Of a stretch of 64,000 nucleotides of DNA, positions 21,409 through 31,612 are shown piece after piece (position 1 is the stretch's first letter; every line of letters begins with the position of its first letter). The stretch is from Hydrangea macrophylla. Lineage: Eukaryota > Streptophyta > Magnoliopsida > Cornales > Hydrangeaceae. The notes below the pieces were generated by a model. That model saw nothing but the letters and a program-made list of their open reading frames with translations. It ran no database searches and was not told the origin of the DNA. Location: assembly GCA_033977485.1 (NCBI GenBank), contig CM066993.1, positions 31,114,001 through 31,178,000 of the forward strand. The letters are read 5' to 3'. The position numbers and the translations under genes are program-made.

Positions 21409-22782
21409 TGATCGGGAGAGAACAAATCCTATTTATACGCCTTAACGAGCGCTTGTTAGTACCTTTTTATCCTGTTTTTGTATATTTTTACTTTATTTTC
21501 TATTGTCTGATAGGATTTGGAAGAAATCAAGTATACTAGGCTAAACAGGGTGAAAAAGCAGAAGAAAAGAAGCTGAAAAAGCTAGATCGCGCACGCGGTC
21601 CGCGGGCGCGAAAACCCAGATATCTCTCGCGCGACCCGCTCGCGCGAAAATCCAGAAATCGCTCGCGCGATCCGCGCGCGCGAGGTGCCAAATGTCGCGC
21701 TTGCGCGGCCCGCTCGCGCGACATGTGTAAAAATGGAACTTGCGTATTTCACTCTACTGATGATTCCTACGCAAACGAAACTACCTAATTACGTCTAGAA
21801 AGCTAAATACAGCAGTTTTAGTGCATTTCGGGTTAGGAAAGCTTCCAAAGCTTGTTGTAAACTCTATATATACTCTATTTTACTTCAATTGAAGGGTTAC
21901 ACACCCATACATACATACACATACAGCCATATAGACTGAAATTCTAGCCCTTGAAGAGAGAAAAGCAAGGAGAAGAAGAAGAAGACCAAGGATCTCCATG
22001 GCCTCCTCCATCATCTACTTGCCGATCTCCACTTCCATGGCAGCTTAGACCTAGATCTAGGATTTCAATGAAGCCCTAGTCGAGTAATAGGGAGTATTTA
22101 TGTTTTTTATTTTAGTTTTATTATGTATGGATGACAGTCACATGTTCCGAGGATTTTTCTAAATAAATCGTGCTTTTATTGATTAAATCATTACTTTCAG
22201 AATTTATTCTTGTCTTAGATCTATTTTGACTGTGATGTGCTCAACGATCTATGCTCGCTGTGCTTGTTTAGATTGTTTATATGTGATGGTGCTTTATTGA
22301 TTTGTGCTATCAAGTATCTGAATAATCCATGCCTAGATTAGATGAATTATGTCACAACCCTAGTTTAGTGTGGGATAATTCGTGCTAACCGAAGATGGAA
22401 TATGTTGGTGCTTGAACCATGATTATTTTCTTGACGGAGGAATTGGGCTTGTAGCCACAATTCCCCATTATCATCCAACTTAATAGGCTAAAGTAATTCA
22501 TAAATATTCCTATTATGAAGCTAGTGGTGGAGTTGCAATCCTAGGTTCCCTTTACATATTTACAAAAAACACCTTTAATTGCTTTCATAGTTTAGATTTA
22601 TTTTTATTGTTATTAGTTTAATTAAAATCAAATCAAAATCCGTTTTCATAATTAACTAAAGTTAGGTTTTAAAATTAAGTCACTGTAGTTAACCAATCCC
22701 TGTGGGTTCGACCTTTGCTTTCACACTACAAATCTTTTGAAAAGTAAAGAACACTTTTTGTATCTTGATACTGACGCGATCA
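21409..22782 (+). mobile_element. 3' LTR of the gag-protease element
   Basis: 1374 bp, TGATCGGG to GCGATCA, nearly identical to 14366-15725. The CGCGCGAG cluster (21587-21723) holds one more word than the 5' LTR. The TATA box is at 21863-21871. The next bases, CCCACCCCCTTAAGTGG, belong to a Tekay LTR (compare 39065). Confidence 0.9.
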
Positions 22783-25466
22783 CCCACCCCCTTAAGTGGC
22801 AGGCCAACACTTTTCTCTCCCTCCTCATTTTTATTTTCTTTCTTTTTTTATTTCTCTCTCTTCTTCTTCTTCTTCTTCTTCTCTCTATATACATTTGGGT
22901 ATACATCAAACCAACATGGATCTACTTCTAAAAGCTTCCAATAGACCCCCCAAAAGTGATTTTTTGGAGTTTTGCTATTTCACATTTTAGTCTTAGATTT
23001 TCAAGAGCTTTCTAGTGATACCCTCGAAATCCATTTTGGTAGCCATTATCTTAGTTTACCAAAATTACATAGAGCTTCAAGATTTCTCATCCTCAACCAT
23101 GGAGTTCTATTGATGGAGTAGTACATGCAATGGGTTCTTGGCTACCTAGGACCTCTAGATCTTTTCATCTTCTTGGAGCCATTTGGAGTCCTTTGATTTT
23201 TCTCAAGTTTTGGTTGCTCTTCCATTTATTTTGAAAAATATCCATTGAGGTAGATTTACATTGTTGCATTTATATATGTTATGCTTGTCTAAGATGATTT
23301 GAGTCCATTTATATCTAGGAGAGAACTTAGACACATGTGCTAGGTTTTTCCCCCAAATTTGAGAAATTAGGGCTTTATGCCTCTTTATTCGTTATGTGTC
23401 CAAATTGAATTACTTACATGTTATATGGTGTTAAATGTAATTAGAATGATGTTTGAAGAATAATTTAGACACATGCACTAAGTTTTCCCCAAAGTTGTAA
23501 TGTTAGGACTATTTTGCCTAAATATGATTTATATGGCTTAGTTGTGCAAGTTGTGGTTTTGGTCTGTTATATGTGATTAGAATGATGTTAAGATAATAAC
23601 TTGGGCACATGCATTAGTTTTTCCCCCAAAGTTCTAAATTTAGAATTGTATGCCAAATTGTGAACTACATGCTTTGGTTGTACAAAATTTGATTATGTGA
23701 TGTAAGATGTGCTTAGGATGCTCCCTTTATGTGAAAAAGCATGCTAGGATGTTAGTTTAGAAATCCTTGTTAGGAATGCTAAATCATTTAATTTAACTAC
23801 ATTCCTTGAAACCCTTGATATCATGTCTAATGGACTAGTATTATTGTTTAATTTATTGTAGTGGATTATCCTTAATGTCATTGTTAACGTCATATGCATT
23901 GAGGCCTAATCGACAAGCATTACATTATCACGACATAAACGTTTTATTTTGAAAAGAGAAAAACCCCATGCGAGAGAATTTTATTTAAGAAATCTAGACA
24001 TGGGTTGTGATGTGAGACAGTGAGAACGACCTTTAGAAACATTCAAACTCCAACTATATTCGGTTGGCTCTCCGAAGTTGGTATGCTACACTCCATGCGT
24101 GGGTGGTTCATGGTCCGATAATGAGAGAGGTTTGCACATATCACACATAGCCTTGAGGCTCTAATCATTTCATTGTAGCCGCGATGGCAATACATTGCAC
24201 CTCATTTTATTTTAGTCATGGATAGCATATAGACTTGTTACAGTGTTGTCTACGAGCCGTCGTTCTTATAAAAATGGCAAAACATTTTTCAGGTGGGTTT
24301 GATAAGGGAAAAGGGCACATGTGACCCAATGCATAGACTTGATACTTTTGTCCTATATTGGAAGACTCGTTCGTGGTTATGAATATGGATAGCTCTCTTG
24401 TAAATCTTAGCTAGTTGGGGAAGCTTGTAATAGCCTAATGTGCTAACAAGGAAATTATTGTATTACTTTTATTACAAAACTTCTTGAGCTTAGACTTCCG
24501 TATTTTTGTCATTTGGGAAGCCTTATTGTAATTTGGTGGACAATTGTTAGTCCAAATTTTTCATGTTTGTTGGATTTGTCGTCTTATGTAATTATGTTTC
24601 CGAGATCGTCGTATCTCTTTTAAATTTTTATGCATGTGTGTAGGTTTGAATCCTTGCCGGATTCGGTTATAATTAAAGCTTTGCCGGCTCTCTTGTAGTA
24701 TTGTGGGCCTTTATCGGATTCTTTATAGTCCTTTGTCCTTGTGCCTCCCTATGCCATGTTTAGTTCATGATGAAATCCTTGCCATATTTGTTCTTTTGCT
24801 TTCAATGGAAATGTTTTAAAATCTCTCTCTCTTTCTTTATCTCTCCCAATCTCTCCCTCCCCCATTCTTCCTCTCTTTATCTCTTTCACATATCGTTTTT
24901 AATAAATTTTGAGTGCACGAAGTTTCGTTTGCTTTAGACTCGTGTTGTATGTTGTTTAGGACTTGTTTAGTCATGTATTGATGTTTAAACTTGAGGATTT
25001 AGCATAGTTGGGAACATTTCAAAATGCTGTCAAGTTGCTGTCAAAAAAAAAAACTGCTACTGTTATTTCAGTTTTCTGCCCAAACAGTGAGGAATTTGAA
25101 AAAAATACCATTTGACGAAAGTTATGCGGACAGAATGTGAAAATTTCAAAGACATATTAACTTACGGAAGTTTTAAAATTCAGCAACTAATCAAAAATGA
25201 CCTTTTATCAAATTTATTGTATTTTTCTCTCTCCTTGAACTAGTGCTTGTTCGGTTAGTCTTTTAATTTGATTTTCAAATGTTTTTATCTTTGTTGGACT
25301 CATTAACATGTAAGTCCATTTTGGCTTATGTATTAGTAGTCATCCTTTTAGGAATCCCCGTGGGTTTTCAAAGTCGCTTCCGCATTTGTGATTGAGTTTT
25401 AATTCTCTTCTCTCAATTTTCTCTATTTTCTCTCTTTCCTCGTGTTTCAATTTTTGGGGCGTGACA
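22783..25466 (+). mobile_element. Tekay-type LTR, copy A (left part missing)
   Basis: It matches 39065-40757, the 3' LTR of the Tekay element in copy B, and ends in the same GGGGCGTGACA followed by the same flank. It has about 1 kb (about 22950-23998) that copy B lacks; that stretch reads as ordinary LTR sequence, so copy B was deleted. CT-rich tracts are at 22815-22885 and 24825-24890. No coding sequence. Confidence 0.8.
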
Positions 25467-26158
25467 TGGGGACTAGGCGCCGAATAACCCACGTCCGCGA
25501 CGAGTCACGGTTCGAACCTGGCTACTGCCCATTGCCTCTTTGTTTTTTTTTTTAAAAACCAAACGACATTGTTTCATATCAAACCTGACACACTTGATAT
25601 GACTTCAACTAGTATAATTTTATTTTCAAATAAAGAACCACTCTGTTTAAAAATGCCAAACCCTTTCAAAAGCATAGAAGTTGTGTGGTTTAATGTTGAC
25701 GTGCATATTCCCAATCCCTTTAAATCATTTCTTCCAAATTAATTAATATTTCCTGCTTTTAGACAACTTAGAATAAATATTTGCATTATTTCGATCTTTT
25801 ACTATAATAAAATCCAAAAAGTTCATTTCATGTAAATTTAGCTTTTATTTCTTTTTTTTCCTTTTCTTACTAGCATCTTAGTAGTTTATTTTGTACCATT
25901 AAAATCTTTACCGTAAACTGTTAAAATGATAGTTTTTAATTAAGTTTTATTGCAAAAATTAAAAAACTAGTAGTTTAGGTTGCCCCAAAAATTCATCATC
26001 TTTTATTTTCTTTTTAGGGACAAAATAGTTACTGCCTATCTTTAAAATCTTTATTTCCATTCCCTGTGGGTTCGACCTGGTCTTACCAGAACTTTACTAC
26101 TTGTTTGATCACTTACACTTGGGTGTTAATAAGAAAACACGTTAGTAGGACGTCGTCA
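25467..26158 (+). mobile_element. Athila-type 5' LTR remnant, copy A
   Basis: The 3' 692 bp of an LTR. It ends GTCGTCA followed by a tRNA-Asp PBS, with CCCTGTGGGTTCGACCTGG near the end as in the other Athila-like LTR. Its left side was replaced by the Tekay LTR inserted in it. A GGTTCGAACC string at 25509 resembles a tRNA T-arm but nothing around it folds as a tRNA. Confidence 0.75.
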
Positions 26159-26164
26159 AGTTTT

Positions 26165-26182
26165 TGGCGCCATTGCCGGGGA
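26165..26182 (+). other. Primer-binding site, tRNA-Asp, copy A
   Basis: TGGCGCCATTGCCGGGGA matches the complement of the tRNA-Asp 3' end with one mismatch. It lies six bases after the LTR end. Confidence 0.85.
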
Positions 26183-26185
26183 ACG

Positions 26186-26468
26186 GTTAAAATAAAAACT
26201 AAAAAAATAATAAAGTTAGGTCTAAAACTATTTCTCCCACTATATATATACCTATTTTACCTTACAAATATTTTAGCGTTTTAAAAAAAATAATAATGAT
26301 AACATAAAAAAATTAAAAAAATTAAAAAACTATAGATAATTTTTCTTTGATAAATATATATAAATATAAATTCATAAGTATGTACGTATCTTTCTTCTAA
26401 AAAAAAAGACATTTATATACATATATAAACCTATCTTCTTAAAAAAATATATTTAAAAAAATAAAAGC

Positions 26469-26502
<34 letters not shown>

Positions 26503-26535
26503 TTTTTTAAAAAACTTAGTTTTCTTTTACTTCAT
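26186..26535 (+). other. AT-rich leader with (TAA)n, copy A
   Basis: Leader between PBS and gag, almost all A and T, with a (TAA) microsatellite at about 26470-26502. No gene. Confidence 0.6.
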
Positions 26536-26756
26536 ATGTCCTTAGATATTACTGAGCATTTATATCAAGTACCACATAATTCTAATATTTCTACTGATTC
26601 ATCTAGCATACAATTTCCGAGAATAATGGCTGAAATTGAAGGTTTAGAAGGAATAGATGATGATGCTCATAGTGAACATGGGAAAAATATACCACAACTT
26701 GAGCATGAACAATGGGCTGTACGTGATTATTTACCCCAGAACTAAACATCACTCCT
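26536..26756 (+). pseudogene. Athila-type gag, N-terminal piece, copy A
   Basis: The frame 26536-26745 starts MSLDITEHLYQVPH and contains an acidic stretch ending EHEQWAVRDYLPQN before a stop; RDYL is the usual lead into the Athila Gag core. A solo LTR follows at 26757 and the core resumes after it at 28834. Copy B has the same piece with a stop after MPQL. Confidence 0.65.
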
Positions 26757-28828
26757 TATAACACCCATATTTGTGTTATTGCATTTCATTACATTCTCAT
26801 GCATGATAGTGTGATGTGTTGTGCATTTTGGCACATGTGTGGGTGAGTTTTAACTCACGAGTCGATTTGGGTGTCTGTGTTAGAGAACCCTTTGAGACGG
26901 TGTTGAATGAGTGTTTTGATGTTGTGAAGTCTCTCCGAGTATGTGACATTCATTGTGGAATACCTAAATGTTTACCTGTGTATTTCACTATTTGTATTAT
27001 AATCTGGTTTAGATTATATTTATGTTGTCAATTTTAGCATCCCGGTGAGCACGAATTAACACGCTGCATAATTTGTAGGCTAATTAGCAATTTCGTAAAA
27101 TCATGTAAAAGTTTTTGTTTTAGCAACCAAACGGAACTTAGGCAGAAGCTTTTATAATTTTTAGTTTTCATTCATGAAGTGATGAAATAGGTGTGTGAGA
27201 AGTTTCGGAGAATGAATAGGAGTTATGAAAACCCGTGGAGAGGTGAACACAATTTTCGAAAGTGTTGCCTATATACAGATAGTGATGACTTGGATATTTT
27301 ATAAACTTTCTAACCTAAAATCAAGAAAGAGGCCAAAGGGAGATTTCGGTTGCTTAGAGCTTCACGACGACAAGCGACGGACTTCTGCTCATTTGTTTTC
27401 TTCTAAATTTCATGTTCAAACTCCTAGAGGTAAGAGCTTCATTTTGATACCTACTAGGGCTTGTTTGGATAAGTTTTCTGAAAACTCTTTTTCTAGGATT
27501 TTCCTAAAAAGTTGAAAATTGGATTTTTGATCGATAGGAATTGTACTAGATGGACTTCTGCACGATCTTTATGCTCGAGTTTTCTATAGATTGAATTTTA
27601 GAAGCGTCAATCGGAGGTGAGTGATTCAACTATGTGTTTTGGAATGATTTCTTGACATGTATTCATATTTTGTATGAAAAGCATGTGTTAGTTCACATCT
27701 ATATATTGTGTAGTTCATATTGGGCATCTATATTGATAAGTAGGCCCAATTATACGGTGAAATGTTTTGATTATGTCGAGAGCACGATAAAATGTATTTG
27801 AGTATGTTGAGTTTCTATTTGGGTCAAAGGAGTGCGTGTATCAAGCCATCGTTGTGGAGCCGTTATAGGCATAAGATCACACGTTTACAGAGAACAAACG
27901 TGGGTCTTACCTTTTTGCGTGGACTTAATGGTGAGGAGTCGCGGATTAGGAGTATAGAACGTATATGTGGGATCTCCACAGACTAGTATGAAATGTAGAG
28001 ATGTGAATGCGAGCATGTTTATCATTTGAGGTGTTAATGCCGGTGAGGAATCGCAAAAGTGAGCACGTGGGTTTGGGAGTTCACTTAGGAGGCGACTCAT
28101 CATGTACACCTCGTGGTTTTGGTAATAAAAATGTTGTAATGAGGATTTACGATATTTACTCTATGTTTAATTTGGAATCGTAGGACGAATTCGTGACGTT
28201 GTAATAGTTAGTAATCTCTTGTAACTATGTTTTTGTTATGTTATAACCCAGTTGAAACACTTTAGTATGGGTTTGTATTGTGTGTTTTATCCCCGGATAA
28301 TTTCAGAAAGCTTTTAAACTTGAAATTTCTGTAGAATTTTTTGCTGCAGGGAAACCAGTCGACCAGACTAGGTCCAGTCAATTAGAACTCTTTGCCATTT
28401 AGTCACTGCATCAATTATTGGAAAAATAGTCGACTGGGTCTACCGACACAGTTGACTGAACAATATTTTGAAAATTAGATCTTTTGCTTAGGCTGAGATT
28501 CAATCGACCAGATAGTACTAGTTGACTGGAAGTTTAATACCCCAGTCGACTGGACATGGGAGTCAGTCGACTGGACAGGCTACTAGGACTTGGAACTCTC
28601 TATATCTTGCATTTCCAGTCGACCGGTCCCCTGATCAGTCGACTGGACTGCTGTTCTCAAAATGTTTTATTTCCTTTAAGTGTTTCAAATAGAGAATTCT
28701 TTTTATAACTTGAATTTATGGATTTGTACTCTTTTTTATTCCGTTTCTATTTTACGTTAATGAATTGGAGTAGCCTCGATGGCGTGCCACGGGCTTCGTT
28801 TCTGCTATTGTGGGACTGGGCTGTGACA
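26757..28828 (+). mobile_element. Solo LTR (2072 bp) inside Athila-type gag, copy A
   Basis: Starts TATAACACCC (probably TG changed to TA) and ends GGGCTGTGACA, flanked by perfect repeats CTCCT (26752-26756, 28829-28833). There is no polyprotein. The termini resemble Tekay-type LTRs. A cluster of CAGTCGACTGG words occupies 28353-28640. A 96-codon frame at 27225-27515 persists in copy B (42520-42810) but lies in LTR sequence and is probably not a gene. Candidate TATA boxes are near 27268 and 28700, so the transcription start is unclear. Confidence 0.85.
28353..28640. repeat. CAGTCGACTGG palindrome cluster, copy A
   Basis: About ten words of the type CCAGTCGACTGGA occur, some with single changes such as GTTGAC. 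The core GTCGAC is self-complementary. The same cluster is at 43648-43937 in copy B. Confidence 0.8.
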
Positions 28829-29720
28829 CTCCTTCTTGTATCACTTTACCTAAATATACAAGAAATTTTCACTTTAGACATAACATGCTACTATCTTTAC
28901 CAACTTACCACGAAATTAAGAAAAAATATGCTTATGTCCATATTCATGAATTTGAAGACGTTTGTGATACATTTGCTGATCAAACTTGTCCTCTTGAGAT
29001 TGTCTATCTCAAGCTTTTTCCTTTTTCTTTAAAAGATGAAGCTAAATCTTGGCTTTTATCTCTCCGTCCTGGATCTATAACTTCACGGCAGGATATGAAT
29101 GAAGCCTTTCTAAATGAATTATATCCAAAAAATTTAACTTACAACATGATGCGACAATTTAAACTTTTCACTCAAAAAGAGAAGGAACCATGCCTTGAAG
29201 ACTGGGAATTTTTTAAAGATCTCCTACTAGCTTGTCCACATCATGATTTAGAAAATGGCATAAAATTAATTTCTTTTTATGAAGGATTAGATCCAGAGTC
29301 AAAGGAAATAATTGAAGCCATGTATCAAGGGGAATTTTTTAAGAATGCTGACGAAGCTGAATCATACTTTGATTGGCTTGGCAGAAACACTCCATAATGG
29401 GAAAAGAGGAAGTTAAAAAAGCTAAAAGTTCACAGCAATCACAATCAGAAGATGAATTAGCAATAAAAATTGAAGAATTAACTTGTATGCTAGAAGCTTT
29501 TAAATTGGAGAAAGTTAATCCTCCTCTATCTAAGAAGAAACTAGAACTTTGCAGTACATGTCATATAATGGGGTACTCTACAAAAAAATGCCTTAATACT
29601 CCTGCTAATCCTCCTCTATCTAAGAAGAAACTAGAACTTTGCAGTACATGTCATATGATGGGATACTATACAGAAAAAAGCCTTAATACTCCTGTTTATA
29701 AAAAATTTAGCCCCATGTAA
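28829..29720 (+). pseudogene. Athila-type gag core and knuckle region, copy A
   Basis: The Gag core reads TCPLEIVYLKLFPFSLKDEA and DEAFLNELYPKN-like sequence over 28834-29395. TAA at 29395 replaces CAA (Gln in copy B). After a frame change, 29373-29720 carries a predicted coil (EELTCMLEAFKLEK) and a duplicated 90 bp unit (offset 29517 to 29607) encoding a knuckle-like C-x2-C-x4-Y-x4-C, with Tyr where His binds zinc. The second unit also loses its last Cys (to Ser). Confidence 0.75.
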
Positions 29721-29954
29721 AAAGTTCTATTATATAACTCAAAACTGCATATTCTTAAAAGAAAAATGAAATCTCGATGAACTAGTCCATATATAGTTAA
29801 ATATGTTTATGTTTATGGAACTGTCGAGATTGAGGATCCTAAAGATGGAAATACATTTAAAGTTAGTAGGCAAAAATTAAAGCCATTCTTAGAAGATTTT
29901 GAAGCTGAGTTGTGGTCCATTCCTTTGGAGGACCCCAACTATGATACCCCTTAA
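29717..29954 (+). pseudogene. Integrase C-terminal remnant joined to gag, copy A
   Basis: Directly after gag the reading is VLLYNSKLHILKRKMKSR, then GPYIVKYVYVYGTVEIEDPK and ending LEDPNYDTP. This is the end of an Athila integrase (LKSRWSGPF-type). Protease, RT, RNase H and most of integrase are therefore missing between gag and this point. TGG is changed to TGA (Trp to stop) right after KSR; copy B keeps Trp. Confidence 0.75.
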
Positions 29955-30052
29955 TTTCATATATCATAAGTAGAATTATACATAATAGGAATTTTATTTT
30001 ACTATTTAATAATTTATCAAGACTTGTTTCTTAAATATAATATGTTATCTGA

Positions 30053-30765
30053 TTTTATAGGAAACACAAAGACATAGACCCGCCCCAACATGGTAAATCC
30101 ACTATAGAAGGTGCAAACTTAGGATCAGGCCAACCTAGCTCGTCTAATATAAATAATGACTATCCATCAGAGGGCAGAACTCTGTCGGTTGATGATACAC
30201 AACCAAGATTAGAATATTTAGATTTTGACGATAATGAGATGTTTTATGCTAGGTCCATTAATATTCTATTAATGAATGATTATATCGAAGAAAATTACCC
30301 ACCTTTAGAAGATCCTAACCAAGATCTACACTGGGGGAGTACACCAGGGTATGATGAATTAGAGGACTACCAAAACATTAGTATGAACTACTATGAATGG
30401 GAACAAGCTCAATATGAGTGTTCCAAGAATTATATAATAGTTCTGAAGAAAATGAATGGGAGCGATACTTGACATCCTTGGAACAATTCCCCACTTATGA
30501 TGAAAATGACACTATTCTTGGATGGGGACATTAATTAACTAGAGTTATTGACGGAAAAATATTAAGGTACGCCGTCCAGAGGAATTGGTTTTTTCACCTA
30601 CTCGAATGGGGGACATCTATAGTCCCTGTCTTTATTGAACAATTCATTGCTCAAAGAGTCATTGTCGGATATAATGTATTCATGAACTTAATACTGTATG
30701 ATAATCCCGACGTATATGACTATGACGCCTATTGGATGTTTCGAGTCTACTGTCCTAGACCTTGA
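30053..30765 (+). pseudogene. Unrecognised acidic 3' reading frame, copy A
   Basis: I do not recognise this product. The frame is open from 30053 to 30472 without an early ATG. It begins right after TTTTATAG, which looks like a 3' splice site. It is rich in Asp, Glu, Tyr and Asn (LEDPNQDLHWGSTPGYDE). At about 30418 it shifts to a second frame starting FQELYNSSEENEWERYL and rich in Trp and Phe (NWFFHLLEWGTSIVPVFIEQ). Both copies share the shift, so it predates the duplication. Position, 3' of integrase and before the 3' UTR, is where Athila elements may carry an env-like frame, but I see no signal peptide or clear membrane segment. Confidence 0.5.
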
Positions 30766-30828
30766 AATGATCATTTTTCATGGGCATTAAACCCAGGCGA
30801 CATCTAGATATGTTAAAGAATTCTTGTC

Positions 30829-30864
<36 letters not shown>

Positions 30865-31230
30865 GTTATTGTACTTTTCTTTTTTGTTATATATATAAAA
30901 AATAAAAGACAAAAAAAATTCATAACTGTGTTTTAACAGTCAGAACCAATTGCACTTATTATTTCTTTTAAAAAATTATGATTTTTGATTTTTTTTTAAT
31001 CAAGTCTTACAAATCTCAAATAATGCTATCTAATAAATATAATAAATTGTATGTTTGAACTATCTCATTACAATCCAAAATAAAAAAGGCACACCAAAAG
31101 AATTGCCGGTTAAAAACTATGTTTACGATTAACACCTGTTTGTTTGTTTTTATCTTTATTTTAAATTATTTAGCAGGAAAAATTAAAAATTAAAAAATAT
31201 GATAAGTTTTTTATGGAGAGATACACTGAA
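30766..31230 (+). other. AT-rich 3' UTR with (TTA)n, copy A
   Basis: No gene. A (TTA) microsatellite is at about 30829-30862. Relative to copy B, a segment of about 300 bp (B 46395-46680), which includes an ATTGAGGACAATA / GGTGGGGGGG tract, is missing near 31120. Confidence 0.6.
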
Positions 31231-31242
31231 AAGAGAAAATGG

Positions 31243-31612
31243 CTATAAATAGGGCTTTAAACCCTAAAAACCTTCTCATCTCTCTTTTTCCTTTCCTTTT
31301 CGTCTTCTTCTGTTTTTTCTTTCCTCTCCTCTCCCTGCGATCTCGCCCTCTCTCTGCAACTCTCTCGGACTCTCGTCCCGATCTCTCACAATCTCCCATT
31401 TTCTTTGATTTTTGCGATACAAAATCAAGATCCACTCTATCGATCACTAAATGTAAGATCTATAATCGAGAAAAAAATTTGATTTACTTCATTTTTTTTC
31501 TCCCTCTTTCCCCCGATCATTCTGATCGAGTTTAGGTACCCACTCACCAGAGAAGCTTGGAAATACCACTCGATCCACGACCCTACTAGGTTCTCAGATT
31601 TCCAAGAGACAG
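31243..31612 (+). promoter_or_regulatory. Promoter-like segment with TATA, telo-box and exon-like pieces, copy A
   Basis: CTATAAATAG (31243-31252) is followed by TTTAAACCCTAAAAACC, containing an AAACCCTAA telo-box, and a CT-rich leader, as in plant translation-related gene promoters. A 5' splice-like AAT|GTAAG is at 31452. A 3' splice-like TTTAG|G is at 31535 and CAG|GTGATA at 31612, bounding a 77-nt exon-like piece kept at 77 nt in copy B. I cannot name a source gene. Confidence 0.4.

Larger units (their letters stand above)
14366..22782 (+). mobile_element. Athila-like LTR retrotransposon with gag-protease only
   Basis: LTRs lie at 14366-15725 and 21409-22782, a tRNA-Asp PBS at 15731-15748, a gag-protease frame at 16217-18838 and a polypurine tract before 21409. 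There is no RT, RNase H or integrase, so it is non-autonomous, in the style of the TR-GAG class. The 5' flank (ATAGG, in the Tat element) and the 3' flank (CCCAC, in a Tekay LTR) do not match, so the two ends come from different insertion sites. Confidence 0.85.

Noticed and set aside
25490..25520. tRNA-like GGTTCGAACC box
   Set aside because: No acceptor, D or anticodon arm can be built around it, and it is part of a duplicated LTR remnant.
27225..27515. 96-codon frame conserved between copies A and B
   Set aside because: It lies within a solo LTR, and conservation follows from recent duplication; no family match.
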